Shown here piece by piece: positions 8,430-16,722 of a stretch of 64,000 nucleotides of DNA. The DNA comes from CALOCY01 sp942491975 (GTDB taxonomy: Bacteria; Bacteroidota; Bacteroidia; Bacteroidales; Prolixibacteraceae), in assembly GCA_942491975.1 (NCBI GenBank), contig CALOCY010000004.1, positions 1,178,001 to 1,242,000 on the forward strand, read 5' to 3'. The notes under the pieces are model-generated. The model had not been told where the DNA came from. It saw only the letters and a program-made list of their open reading frames with translations, and searched no databases. Position 1 is the first letter of the stretch, and each line of letters opens with the position of its first letter. Made by a program: the position numbers and the translations under genes.

Positions 8430-8446
8430 CTGCAATTTCATTGCAG
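8430..8446 (+). repeat. Left subterminal hairpin of the IS200-like element
   Basis: A 7-bp stem (CTGCAAT/ATTGCAG) with the loop TTC, 36 bp upstream of the transposase start codon. In this family such hairpins are the TnpA binding sites. Confidence 0.65.
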
Positions 8447-8482
8447 CTACTTTAGTTTCTATAAATTTCATAGTTTTACAAT

Positions 8483-8917
8483 ATGGTCGAATATCGAAGG
8501 ACGAGCCATAGTGTAAGTAAAATGTCAGTTCACCTTGTTTGGGTGACGAAGTATCGTTATCATGTCCTTCAGGGTGATATTCAGCGAAGAACTCGAGATT
8601 TGATAATTCAAATCTGCAATAGTGAGAATGTTCAGATATTGAAAGGTGTTGTGAGTAAGGATCATGTTCACGTGCATGTTGAATATTCTCCATCTTTGAG
8701 TGTGAGCAATTTGGTGAAGAAGCTAAAAGGTCGAACTTCACGGATTCTCCAAAATGAGTTTCCAGGGCTGAAGCAGAAATATTGGGGTCGTCATTTTTGG
8801 GCTGTCGGCTATGGAGCATTGAGCACAGGTCAAATAACGGACGAAATGGTTCAGGAATATCTCGAACATCACCGTGAGAAGCCCAATACTGAAAAGGGGA
8901 ACTGGATATTTGAGTAA
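8483..8917 (+). CDS. tnpA: IS200/IS605 family transposase TnpA
   Basis: A 144-residue Y1 HUH transposase, the length expected for IS200-type TnpA. The HUH pair is in KDHVHVHVEY, and the catalytic tyrosine is expected in MVQEYLEHH near the C-terminus. Other family blocks are VHLVWVTKYRY at the N-terminus and GRHFWAVGYGALSTG. The protein cuts and joins single-stranded DNA at the element ends during replication. The reading frame is intact, so the element may still be active. Confidence 0.92.
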   Translation: MVEYRRTSHSVSKMSVHLVWVTKYRYHVLQGDIQRRTRDLIIQICNSENVQILKGVVSKDHVHVHVEYSPSLSVSNLVKKLKGRTSRILQNEFPGLKQKYWGRHFWAVGYGALSTGQITDEMVQEYLEHHREKPNTEKGNWIFE

Positions 8918-8951
8918 AATAGAAAAATTTCATTTTTCTTGTCTTTTGAAC

Positions 8952-8972
8952 CTATGGATTTTCAATCCATAG
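8952..8972 (+). repeat. Right subterminal hairpin of the IS200-like element
   Basis: A 9-bp perfect stem (CTATGGATT/AATCCATAG) with the loop TTC, 34 bp after the transposase stop codon. Confidence 0.65.
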
Positions 8973-9033
8973 TCGTTTAGTCTGTCGTATAATTTATTTC
9001 TACCGGAATTTATTTTTATCATTGTATGGGTTA

Positions 9034-9645
9034 ATGAACAAAAAAACAGAAATAACAGCTTTAAAATCGGGTGACCAACAGGCGTTTCGTGCGGTAATGC
9101 ATAAATATTACGACCGGCTGTTCAATTTTTCCAAAGGGTATCTTCACGACAACGATGCTGCAATGGAAATTGTGCAGGAAACCTTTATCCGGTTGTGGGA
9201 GAAGCGACAACGTATTGCTACAACTACCAATTTACAAGCCTACCTGTTTACCATTTCCCGCAACCTCTGCCTTGATCATATAAAACACCGGAAAATTGAG
9301 CTTCAGTTTGAAAAAGAGGCCAGCCACCATTACCTGAGGCTCTCGGCAAGTTTTCATGCTTTGCTGGACAACAGCCTGGATATCCTTATGGCTAAAGATT
9401 TGGAAAAAGCCATAAATGAGGCAATTGATCTATTGCCGGAACAGTGCCGAAAAGTATTCTTATTGAGCCGTAAAGAGGGGTTAAAAAACCGGCAAATTGC
9501 CCAAAAACTGAAATTGTCGGAAAAGACAGTGGAATCCCATATTTCAAAAGCACTGCGTGATGTCCGTTCCTTTCTTTCCAAACATTATCCTGAATTATTG
9601 TGCCTTGAAATAGCTGTAAATCATCTGCTTATATCGGGGTGGTAA
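9034..9645 (+). CDS. ECF sigma factor (FecI-like)
   Basis: About 203 residues from the ATG at 9034; a TTG at 9022 would add four residues. Region 2 is seen as HDNDAAMEIVQETFIRLWEKR, with core-binding helices before it. Region 4 is seen as LPEQCRKVFLLSRKEGLKNRQIAQKLKLSEKTVESHI. It is the type of sigma factor that Bacteroidota pair with FecR and an STN-bearing SusC. FecR follows after 72 bp and SusC after that, so it most likely drives transcription of the downstream utilisation locus. The C-terminal tail (CLEIAVNHLLISGW) is hydrophobic. Confidence 0.93.
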   Translation: MNKKTEITALKSGDQQAFRAVMHKYYDRLFNFSKGYLHDNDAAMEIVQETFIRLWEKRQRIATTTNLQAYLFTISRNLCLDHIKHRKIELQFEKEASHHYLRLSASFHALLDNSLDILMAKDLEKAINEAIDLLPEQCRKVFLLSRKEGLKNRQIAQKLKLSEKTVESHISKALRDVRSFLSKHYPELLCLEIAVNHLLISGW

Positions 9646-9717
9646 AAAAACTTCAACATTGACTAAGGGTATTTCCATGCCGGATCGTTCTATTGGTGAA
9701 CGGAAACAAAAACAAGC

Positions 9718-10683
9718 ATGGACGAGCGCTTATTGATTAAATTTATTGAAGGGGAAACTACCCGAAAAGAGAGTGAGGATGTTGTAGCATGGATCGAAGA
9801 AACGCCTGAAAATACCAACCGGTTTTCAAAATTACACAATACGTGGGTATTTGCAGGCATGGACGCCCCTGTCCCGGTAAATACCGAAAAACAGATCACG
9901 CGAATCATTGAAAGAATAAATCATAAACCTGCGCTTCGAATGTTTAAGCAGGCTATGAAAATTGCAGCAGTGGTCTTGTTTGCTGTAACATTGGGTGTTG
10001 CCGGGTACATAGCAGGGAATTCATACGGGGAAAAGGTGCAATATTACACGGTTATAAGCCCTAAAGGGGAGCGCACCAATATTACACTGCCCGATGGTTC
10101 GGACGTATGGCTCAATTCCGGGTCAAAACTCACATACTCATCTGCATTTAACAGGGGAAACCGTGAACTGCAACTCGAAGGGGAAGCTTTCTTTAATGTG
10201 GCTAAAAACCGGGATTTGGAGTTTGTAGTGAAAACAAGTGACCTTGAAGTGACAGCACTGGGAACAATATTTAATGTAATGGCGTATGCCAATGAGCGCA
10301 AAGTGGAAACAACGCTGGAAGAGGGCAGGGTAAGCATAAAAACCATCCACAACCGGAAAGCATACATGCTTACCCCCGGCCGTAAGCTAACCTACTATAA
10401 AGACCAAAAGAAAGTTGCACGGGTACCCGTGGAGACCTATTTATACACGTCATGGGTAGATGGTATTTACAGGTTTAAAGATGAAACATTTGCCGAAATA
10501 AGCCGGAAGCTGGAGCGGATGTATGATGTAGCCATTGCCATAGAAAATGATGAATTAAAGCACTATCGGTATACCGGTGATTTCAGTAAAAATCAATCGA
10601 TTGAACAGGTATTGGAAATCATCAGGGTGACGACAAGGTTTAATTACTCGATAAAAGAAAGGAATGTAATTATAAGAAAATAA
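9718..10683 (+). CDS. FecR-type anti-sigma regulator
   Basis: A 321-residue inner-membrane protein. A cytoplasmic sigma-binding part (about residues 1-78) is followed by one membrane helix (MKIAAVVLFAVTLGVAGYI). The periplasmic FecR domain contains YTVISPKGERTNITLPDGS, VWLNSGSKLTYSS and LEGEAFFNVAKN, and a C-terminal secretin/TonB-short-N-like part follows (FAEISRKLERMYDVAI). It transmits the signal from the STN domain of the outer-membrane transporter to the sigma factor. Position and order are classical: sigma, FecR, SusC. Confidence 0.95.
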   Translation: MDERLLIKFIEGETTRKESEDVVAWIEETPENTNRFSKLHNTWVFAGMDAPVPVNTEKQITRIIERINHKPALRMFKQAMKIAAVVLFAVTLGVAGYIAGNSYGEKVQYYTVISPKGERTNITLPDGSDVWLNSGSKLTYSSAFNRGNRELQLEGEAFFNVAKNRDLEFVVKTSDLEVTALGTIFNVMAYANERKVETTLEEGRVSIKTIHNRKAYMLTPGRKLTYYKDQKKVARVPVETYLYTSWVDGIYRFKDETFAEISRKLERMYDVAIAIENDELKHYRYTGDFSKNQSIEQVLEIIRVTTRFNYSIKERNVIIRK

Positions 10684-10765
10684 AAGGGAAGATGCGCTAA
10701 CACCTTCCCTCGAAATTAACTTCCTGCGCCAACAGGAAAAAGTGTTAACTAAACGAAGTAAAAGT

Positions 10766-13700
10766 ATGAAAAAAAATCCTAATTACAGGTACAACGCGTG
10801 GTTTCGGTCGCGTATGTACAAATTGTTGAACATTATGCGTATAACAGTTTTTTTGATGCTGATAAGCATGTTTCAGGTAGTTGCGAATAGCAGTTATTCG
10901 CAAAATACCCGTTTAAACCTCGAACTTGAAAACGCTACCCTCGAGGAGGTTTTTGAAGAGATTAAAGGAAACTCGGAGTTTACCATTTTTTACAAAAATG
11001 ATCAGGTAGATTTGGACCGCCGGGTAGACCTGAAGATGAAAGATGCTACTGTTGATAATATCCTGGATGAAACCCTTGACGGAACGGAGCTGACCTACCG
11101 GGTTATTGATAAACATATCATTGTCTATCCGGATGAGGAAAAAGCCATTCAGGACGGGACAGAGATAAAAGGAAAGGTTACTGAAAAAAACGGGGAACCT
11201 GTTCCGGGTGTTACAGTGCTGGTAAAAGGTACTACCATTGGGGCAGTAACCGATATGGATGGAATGTATACTATAACAGTCCCGGCAGAAGCCAACACGC
11301 TCACGTTTTCGTTTGTAGGGAAAAGAAAGCAGGAAATTACCATCAACGGACGCGATACAATTAATGTCCGTATGGAGGACGACATGATTGGCCTTGATGA
11401 AGTGGTAGCTATCGGGTACGGTGTACAAAAGAAGAGCGACCTTACCGGTGCCGTGGCTTCGGTGAAGAGTGAAACACTCAATAAAATGGCCGTATCAAAT
11501 CCGGCAGAAACACTTCAGGGACGAATTGCGGGGGTTAATGTAACCACTATAGGTGGTGCTCCGGGAGCCGGGGTTGATGTAAAAATTCGTGGTGTCGGGA
11601 CAATTAACCATAATAGTCCGCTATATGTTATTGATGGTGTCCCGGGAAGTTTCTATATGATTAACCCGGAAGATATTTCTACGCTGGAAGTGTTGAAAGA
11701 TGGTGCTGCCGCTGCAATTTATGGAACAGAAGCTGCCAACGGAGTTGTGCTTATTACCACTAAAAAAGGGGAGCAAGGGGCTGTTAAGGTTGCTTTTCAT
11801 GCAAAATATGGAATTCAGAAGCTGGTAAATTCGTTGGAAATGACCAATTCGGAAGAGTATGTTAAGGTGGCCACCATGATGTACCAAAATGCAGGATTGG
11901 ATCTGCCGGAATATTTAAGCATGCCGGTTTATTATGATACCGAATGGCTGGATGCAGTATCACGTGTAGCCCCGCAACAGGAATACAATGTAAATATCAG
12001 TGGCGGGAATGAGATGGTAAACTATTACATCTCTGCCGGGTGGCTTGACCAGACAGGTACAATGATTGATAGTGAGTTCTCAAAAGCATCGTTAAGGTCA
12101 AATATCGATTTTGACGGCGACTGGCTAAAAGGGGGATTGAAAATCTCTTACAATGAAACAGAATCTCAAAGTATCCCTTATAGTATCCGTGAAACATATC
12201 ACATCCTGCCAATGATCCCTGTTTTTGATGACTCCCAGCCTTCAGGCTATGGTATGGCCGATTCAAATACAGGAATGTTGAGCAACAATAACCCTGTAGG
12301 AGTTGCTTATTATAATGACAATTCCAATACTGACCAATATGTGTCTGTGAATACATATTTTACGTTTGATTTGTTTGACGGTTTAACTTATCGCTTTGAG
12401 GGAGGTTTAAACAACAGTAACCGCCATTACCACTCCCATCATCCTTCATACAATGTAAACTCCAAGGAAGAAGTTTTATATCCGGGAGTATATGAAGAAC
12501 GTACGAATTGGAAAGAGTGGAACCTTAACAATATTCTTACTTATAATAAAGAAATTGAAGATCATCGTATTACGGCGATGGCGGCTTATACCACCCAAAA
12601 AGAGACTTCAGACTATGTTGGGGCAGGTATTAGTGGTTATAAGAACATTTATGATGTAGAAGAAGGTAGTTTGGTGGTTTCAGAACAACCAACCGGTTTT
12701 TTGGATGAATGGTTCAATACCCTTAACGCAGGACAAGATGGAGAAAGCTCGGTGAGTGGTTCCAGATGGACATATACCCGGGCATCTATTCTTGGGCGTA
12801 TCAACTATTCATATAAGAACAGGTATTTACTTCAATTGTCAGTACGCAGGGATGGTTCCTCAAAATTTGGTTCGGAATCACGTTATGGGACTTTCCCCTC
12901 GGCTGCAATAGGGTGGCGGATTAGTGAAGAAAGTTTTGTACAGGACTTAGATGTTTTTTCTAACCTGAAATTACGTGGTAGTTATGCTAAGCTGGGGAAT
13001 GAAAGAAGTCTTGGAAGATATGATTTTCTTCCTACTATTACCTCTTCAACAAAAGAGTTCTTATCATACTCGAAAGGCAATGGTGAGTCGGTTTGGCTGG
13101 GTTCAATAGCAAGGGATCTTGAAAATAAAAACTTGCAATGGGAAACAACCTACACGGCCAATGTCGGGATTGATTTTGGTTTTATGAGGGGAAAACTGAA
13201 TGGTAGTGTTAATTACTACAATAACAGGACTGAAGACATGTTGGTTGTGGTGCCAATTCCCTCATCTTCAGGCATGAACAGCCCTATTGTGAATTTTGGG
13301 GAGGTTCAAAATAGCGGGTTGGAATTTGAATTGGGTTATAACGGTAAAAAAGGTGATTTTTCATACAATATTAATGCCACGTTATCAACGACAAAAAATG
13401 AGGTATTAATGTTGGGGAGCGAAGAAGCATCTATTAAAGGGCAGGCACTAAATTTTACAGAACATTATCCTAATCAAACCAGGAAAGGGTATCCTATCGG
13501 GGCATTTTTTCTCTATCAGGCCGATGGCATTTTTCAGAATCAGGCTGAGGTTGATGCACACAATGCCAATGGTGCCGACGGGGAACCTTTACAGGCAAAT
13601 GCTGCCCCGGGTGATATTCGCTTCAGGGATGTTAATAGTGATGGAGAACTTGATGATGAGGATATGATATTTAGCGGAACAGGTATTCCTAAATATAACT

Positions 13701-14182
13701 TTAGCGTGAGCTTTGATGCTGCCTATAAAGGATTTGATTTTTCTTTGTTGTTGTACGGTGCCGGGGGGCATAAAATATACAATGCAAACAGGTACTATTT
13801 TGAATCGATGCGTACCCCGCGCAACTTCTTTAGTACAACAGCAAATGCGTGGACTGCCGAAAACCCAACTACAGATATGCCACGTGCAATTTTTGGCGAT
13901 CCTAATCAAAACAGCCGTCCGTCAACACGCTTTCTTGAAGATGGGGACTTTTTAAGGCTGAAAAATGTACAGGTAGGGTATACACTGCCATCTGAACTGG
14001 TATCAAAAGTTAAACTATCAAGAGTACGTGTTTATGTTTCAGGACAGAATCTGTTGACGTTTACCGGTTATTCGGGGCAAGATCCGGAAGTAGGGCGTTC
14101 AAGCGTATTCAATCCAAGTCTTGATCGTACATTATATCCTATTTCCAGTTTGTATTTAGTCGGGGTTCAGGTTGCTTTTTAA
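10766..14182 (+). CDS. SusC-like TonB-dependent transporter with STN signalling domain
   Basis: 1138 residues from the ATG at 10766; a GTG at 10742 is less likely. After a long N-terminal signal (cleavage near NSSYSQ) come an STN domain at about residues 49-125 (LENATLEEVFEEIKG...), a carboxypeptidase-regulatory-like domain at about 132-210 (GKVTEKNGEPVPGVTVLVKG), the plug with VVAIGYGVQKKSDLTGAV and LYVIDGVPGS, and a 22-strand barrel ending in VGVQVAF with the C-terminal Phe typical of outer-membrane barrels. The STN domain contacts FecR, which fits the two genes upstream. It imports oligosaccharides or peptides using TonB energy, together with the SusD that follows 21 bp later. Confidence 0.96.
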   Translation: MKKNPNYRYNAWFRSRMYKLLNIMRITVFLMLISMFQVVANSSYSQNTRLNLELENATLEEVFEEIKGNSEFTIFYKNDQVDLDRRVDLKMKDATVDNILDETLDGTELTYRVIDKHIIVYPDEEKAIQDGTEIKGKVTEKNGEPVPGVTVLVKGTTIGAVTDMDGMYTITVPAEANTLTFSFVGKRKQEITINGRDTINVRMEDDMIGLDEVVAIGYGVQKKSDLTGAVASVKSETLNKMAVSNPAETLQGRIAGVNVTTIGGAPGAGVDVKIRGVGTINHNSPLYVIDGVPGSFYMINPEDISTLEVLKDGAAAAIYGTEAANGVVLITTKKGEQGAVKVAFHAKYGIQKLVNSLEMTNSEEYVKVATMMYQNAGLDLPEYLSMPVYYDTEWLDAVSRVAPQQEYNVNISGGNEMVNYYISAGWLDQTGTMIDSEFSKASLRSNIDFDGDWLKGGLKISYNETESQSIPYSIRETYHILPMIPVFDDSQPSGYGMADSNTGMLSNNNPVGVAYYNDNSNTDQYVSVNTYFTFDLFDGLTYRFEGGLNNSNRHYHSHHPSYNVNSKEEVLYPGVYEERTNWKEWNLNNILTYNKEIEDHRITAMAAYTTQKETSDYVGAGISGYKNIYDVEEGSLVVSEQPTGFLDEWFNTLNAGQDGESSVSGSRWTYTRASILGRINYSYKNRYLLQLSVRRDGSSKFGSESRYGTFPSAAIGWRISEESFVQDLDVFSNLKLRGSYAKLGNERSLGRYDFLPTITSSTKEFLSYSKGNGESVWLGSIARDLENKNLQWETTYTANVGIDFGFMRGKLNGSVNYYNNRTEDMLVVVPIPSSSGMNSPIVNFGEVQNSGLEFELGYNGKKGDFSYNINATLSTTKNEVLMLGSEEASIKGQALNFTEHYPNQTRKGYPIGAFFLYQADGIFQNQAEVDAHNANGADGEPLQANAAPGDIRFRDVNSDGELDDEDMIFSGTGIPKYNFSVSFDAAYKGFDFSLLLYGAGGHKIYNANRYYFESMRTPRNFFSTTANAWTAENPTTDMPRAIFGDPNQNSRPSTRFLEDGDFLRLKNVQVGYTLPSELVSKVKLSRVRVYVSGQNLLTFTGYSGQDPEVGRSSVFNPSLDRTLYPISSLYLVGVQVAF

Positions 14183-14203
14183 TCACATAAAAAAAGAGAA
14201 ATC

Positions 14204-15715
14204 ATGAAAAAAATAGTATATATTATTTTTATAAGTTTTTTATTTATCGGGTTTGGGTGTGATGAAGGAGAATTCCTTCTGCAAAACCCGGAAGATCAAT
14301 TAACTACAGAATCATTCTTTAGGGACATAGATGATGCAGAGGCGGCATTGGCTTCTGTTTATGCCCAGATTGGGGCGGCTGACCGTTGGGATGTAACCGA
14401 AGTTAATTTTGTGGTAGAGCATTTTCGCTCGGATTTATGTAAGCCGGGACCGGACTCCTGGAACTATCCCGATTGGGCTTCGTTGTCAACATTTTCCAAT
14501 ACTACCGGTAACTCACGGGTGACCATCTATTGGGAAGATGCATACCGTGGTATTTTTCATGCCAACCAGGTGATGGAGAAAGTTGGTGCGATGTCTGACG
14601 ATAAGATTAAACCTGAAGAGAGAACACGGATTGTTGCAGAAGCACAGTTTTTGAGAGGTTTTCTGCATTTTCGTTTGTTGAATAACTTCGAACAGATAAT
14701 TATCAGGGATAAGGCTCCCGCGGGAGAAGATGATCTTTCTAAAGGATTAAGTGCCAGGGAAGAAGTATGGGCTTTTATTGTTAGTGACCTTGCGACAGCT
14801 GCTCAAAATTTACCGGTTAGTTATGATAGTGAAAATATTGGCCGGGCTACCAAAGGTGCAGCTACTGCATACCTTGGCAAAGCATACCTCTACCAGGAAA
14901 AATGGGCTGAAGCAGAAGCTGAATTTGAAAAATTGGTGGTTGATGGAATTGGTGATTATGACCTTGTAAATGATTTTTTGAGCAACTTCGATGGCTCCAA
15001 TGAGAATAACGGGGAATCCGTATTTGAAATACAATACTCTGCCATTCGTTCCAATGGTCGCCATATTGGCCATGTATTGGGTAAATTTACCTCTCCTTCC
15101 GAATTGGGTGGCTGGGGAAACATTGAAGCAGCAGCTAAGTTGCTGGATGTAATGAAAACTGAAGGCCAAACAGCTACAACAGGTAAATACGATACACGTT
15201 TGTATAAAACACTGTTTTTTAATGACCCTGATGTAGATGTGTTTGGCAGCTCTTATACCGATGTATTTGGGGCAGCTTCGGAACGTTTAATCTTTAGAAA
15301 ATTTATGCTCTCTGACCGGCCTGAATCCGATAATGATCCCTGGTACTCTTCACAGAATGTTCCTGTTATGCGTTTTGCCGATGTACTGTTGATGTATGCC
15401 GAAGCACTGAATGAAAACGGGAAAACCGCTGATGCTAAAACAATGGTCGACAGGGTAAGGGAGCGTGCCGATATGCCTTCATTGGAAACAGGCCTTTCGC
15501 GGGAAGCCATGCGGGAAAAAATAAAACATGAACGTGCCGTTGAACTTGCCTATGAAGGACATCGTTTCTTCGATCTCAGAAGATGGGGAGAAACTGAGCT
15601 GACAAATGCAATGCAAAATAGCGGTAAAGAGGGAGCAAGTAATTTTTCGTATGCAAATCATGCCTTTTTCCCAATACCGGAATCAGAAGTTAATACAAAT
15701 GCTGAAATAGATTAA
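14204..15715 (+). CDS. SusD/RagB outer-membrane lipoprotein
   Basis: A 503-residue protein with a lipoprotein signal (FLFIGFGC, lipid on Cys) and the SusD start motif LLQNPEDQLTTESFFRDIDDAEAAL. The four-TPR scaffold includes EAQFLRGFLHFRLLNNF, and the C-terminal RagB/SusD block includes KHERAVELAYEGHRFFDLRRWGE. It forms the lid over the SusC pore and captures the substrate at the cell surface. It lies 21 bp behind SusC. Confidence 0.96.
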   Translation: MKKIVYIIFISFLFIGFGCDEGEFLLQNPEDQLTTESFFRDIDDAEAALASVYAQIGAADRWDVTEVNFVVEHFRSDLCKPGPDSWNYPDWASLSTFSNTTGNSRVTIYWEDAYRGIFHANQVMEKVGAMSDDKIKPEERTRIVAEAQFLRGFLHFRLLNNFEQIIIRDKAPAGEDDLSKGLSAREEVWAFIVSDLATAAQNLPVSYDSENIGRATKGAATAYLGKAYLYQEKWAEAEAEFEKLVVDGIGDYDLVNDFLSNFDGSNENNGESVFEIQYSAIRSNGRHIGHVLGKFTSPSELGGWGNIEAAAKLLDVMKTEGQTATTGKYDTRLYKTLFFNDPDVDVFGSSYTDVFGAASERLIFRKFMLSDRPESDNDPWYSSQNVPVMRFADVLLMYAEALNENGKTADAKTMVDRVRERADMPSLETGLSREAMREKIKHERAVELAYEGHRFFDLRRWGETELTNAMQNSGKEGASNFSYANHAFFPIPESEVNTNAEID

Positions 15716-15767
15716 CTCGGTAATTTATTGAAAATGAATATCGATATTAACTAGAAAACAGAATCTT

Positions 15768-16589
15768 ATGAAACAAAAATATATATGGACAGCTATAATT
15801 GTAGGATTATTTTTTCTTACAGGCTGTAAAACCGACGAGATTGAAGATCTCAAACAGGAAATGCCCGTGGTGCTTTTCGAGAATGATAACTATAGTGCTA
15901 ACGTTGTAATTACAGAAGCAGATAACTTTCCGGAAGTACGCCTCAGGTTGTTTGGTAAAAAGCTTGACCATGACCTGACCCTTACCGTGACCGTTGATGA
16001 AGCAAATACAGATGCAACTATTGGAACAGAGTTCTCATTGAGTGAAACAAACGTTACAATAAAAGCAGGAGAATCATATGCAATAATACCATATACGATA
16101 GACAGGGACGAACTTGAAGCTGATGTGAATAAAAAGGTTAAATTGACTGTTTCGGCATCGGGTAATGGTATTCGCAGCACTCAAATAGCAACTGTCATCA
16201 ATTTAAAGAAAACAATTATCGACCTTAATCCATGGGCAGGTGACTATACATTTGTTGGTGACGGATGGGAGCGTGATTCGGAAATCAAACTCGTGGCAGG
16301 AGAAAACTATAAGCTCCTGATATATAGTTTCTGGGGTAACGGAATTGATATGGAGGCCGATGTGGATGTTTCAGATCCTTACAACCCGAAAGTTGTAGTA
16401 TCTGCAGGAACATTGCTTGACTATGGCTGGGATGCCCAGGGACAGTGGTATTTAAGAAATGACCTGATAGGAGTTTTTGATAAAGATAAAATGGAGATTG
16501 TTTTTACGCAATTTGATTACGTTTGTGATGATGGCACAGAAGGAAGTTTTCCGTGGTGTATTGAAACGTGTAAATTGGTTAAAAACTAG
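15768..16589 (+). CDS. Surface lipoprotein of the SusCD locus (Calx-beta/DUF4843-like)
   Basis: A 273-residue lipoprotein (FFLTGC lipobox). Residues about 30-150 form a beta-rich domain with DLTLTVTVDEANTDATIGTEFSLSE and TIKAGESYAIIPYTID, which resembles the Calx-beta/DUF4843 domains common in SusCD-linked lipoproteins. The C-terminal 110 residues are Trp/Tyr/Asp-rich with a Cys pair (CDDG...WCIETC) and may form a ligand-binding module. It is in the place usually taken by a SusE/F-type surface binding protein. Binding function is inferred from position. Confidence 0.65.
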   Translation: MKQKYIWTAIIVGLFFLTGCKTDEIEDLKQEMPVVLFENDNYSANVVITEADNFPEVRLRLFGKKLDHDLTLTVTVDEANTDATIGTEFSLSETNVTIKAGESYAIIPYTIDRDELEADVNKKVKLTVSASGNGIRSTQIATVINLKKTIIDLNPWAGDYTFVGDGWERDSEIKLVAGENYKLLIYSFWGNGIDMEADVDVSDPYNPKVVVSAGTLLDYGWDAQGQWYLRNDLIGVFDKDKMEIVFTQFDYVCDDGTEGSFPWCIETCKLVKN

Positions 16590-16622
16590 TAGATAACTTC
16601 TTGAAATTTCATGCTTAAGATT

Positions 16623-16654
16623 AAATCCCCCTTCTATCCGGGAGGGGGATTTTT
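16623..16654 (+). terminator. Terminator after the SusCD lipoprotein
   Basis: AATCCCCCT pairs with AGGGGGATT across a 10-nt loop and is followed by TTT. It separates the sigma/FecR/SusCD/lipoprotein block from the peptidase block. Confidence 0.65.
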
Positions 16655-16722
16655 AAAATCAACTATACATATTACCGCACATTTTTGATTTGGCATTTAC
16701 ATCTTTTAAGCAGATTTAAAAT

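Larger units (their letters stand above)
8430..8972 (+). mobile_element. IS200/IS605-type insertion sequence
   Basis: A single Y1 transposase gene is flanked by two imperfectly related hairpins that mark the subterminal ends. The left hairpin (8430-8446) has arms CTGCAAT/ATTGCAG. The right hairpin (8952-8972) has arms CTATGGATT/AATCCATAG. Both loops are TTC. Elements of this family have no terminal inverted repeats and insert as single strands, so the exact ends, a little outside the hairpins, cannot be set by eye. It carries no tnpB. Confidence 0.75.

Noticed and set aside
8415..8933. A 172-codon minus-strand frame covering the IS200 transposase
   Set aside because: It lies opposite a recognisable TnpA with HUH motif and runs through both flanks. 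No motif or start context supports it.
10684..10741. Terminator between fecR and susC (GGGAAG/CTTCCC)
   Set aside because: The stem is only six base pairs with a 12-nt loop and no T-run. It is too weak to call.
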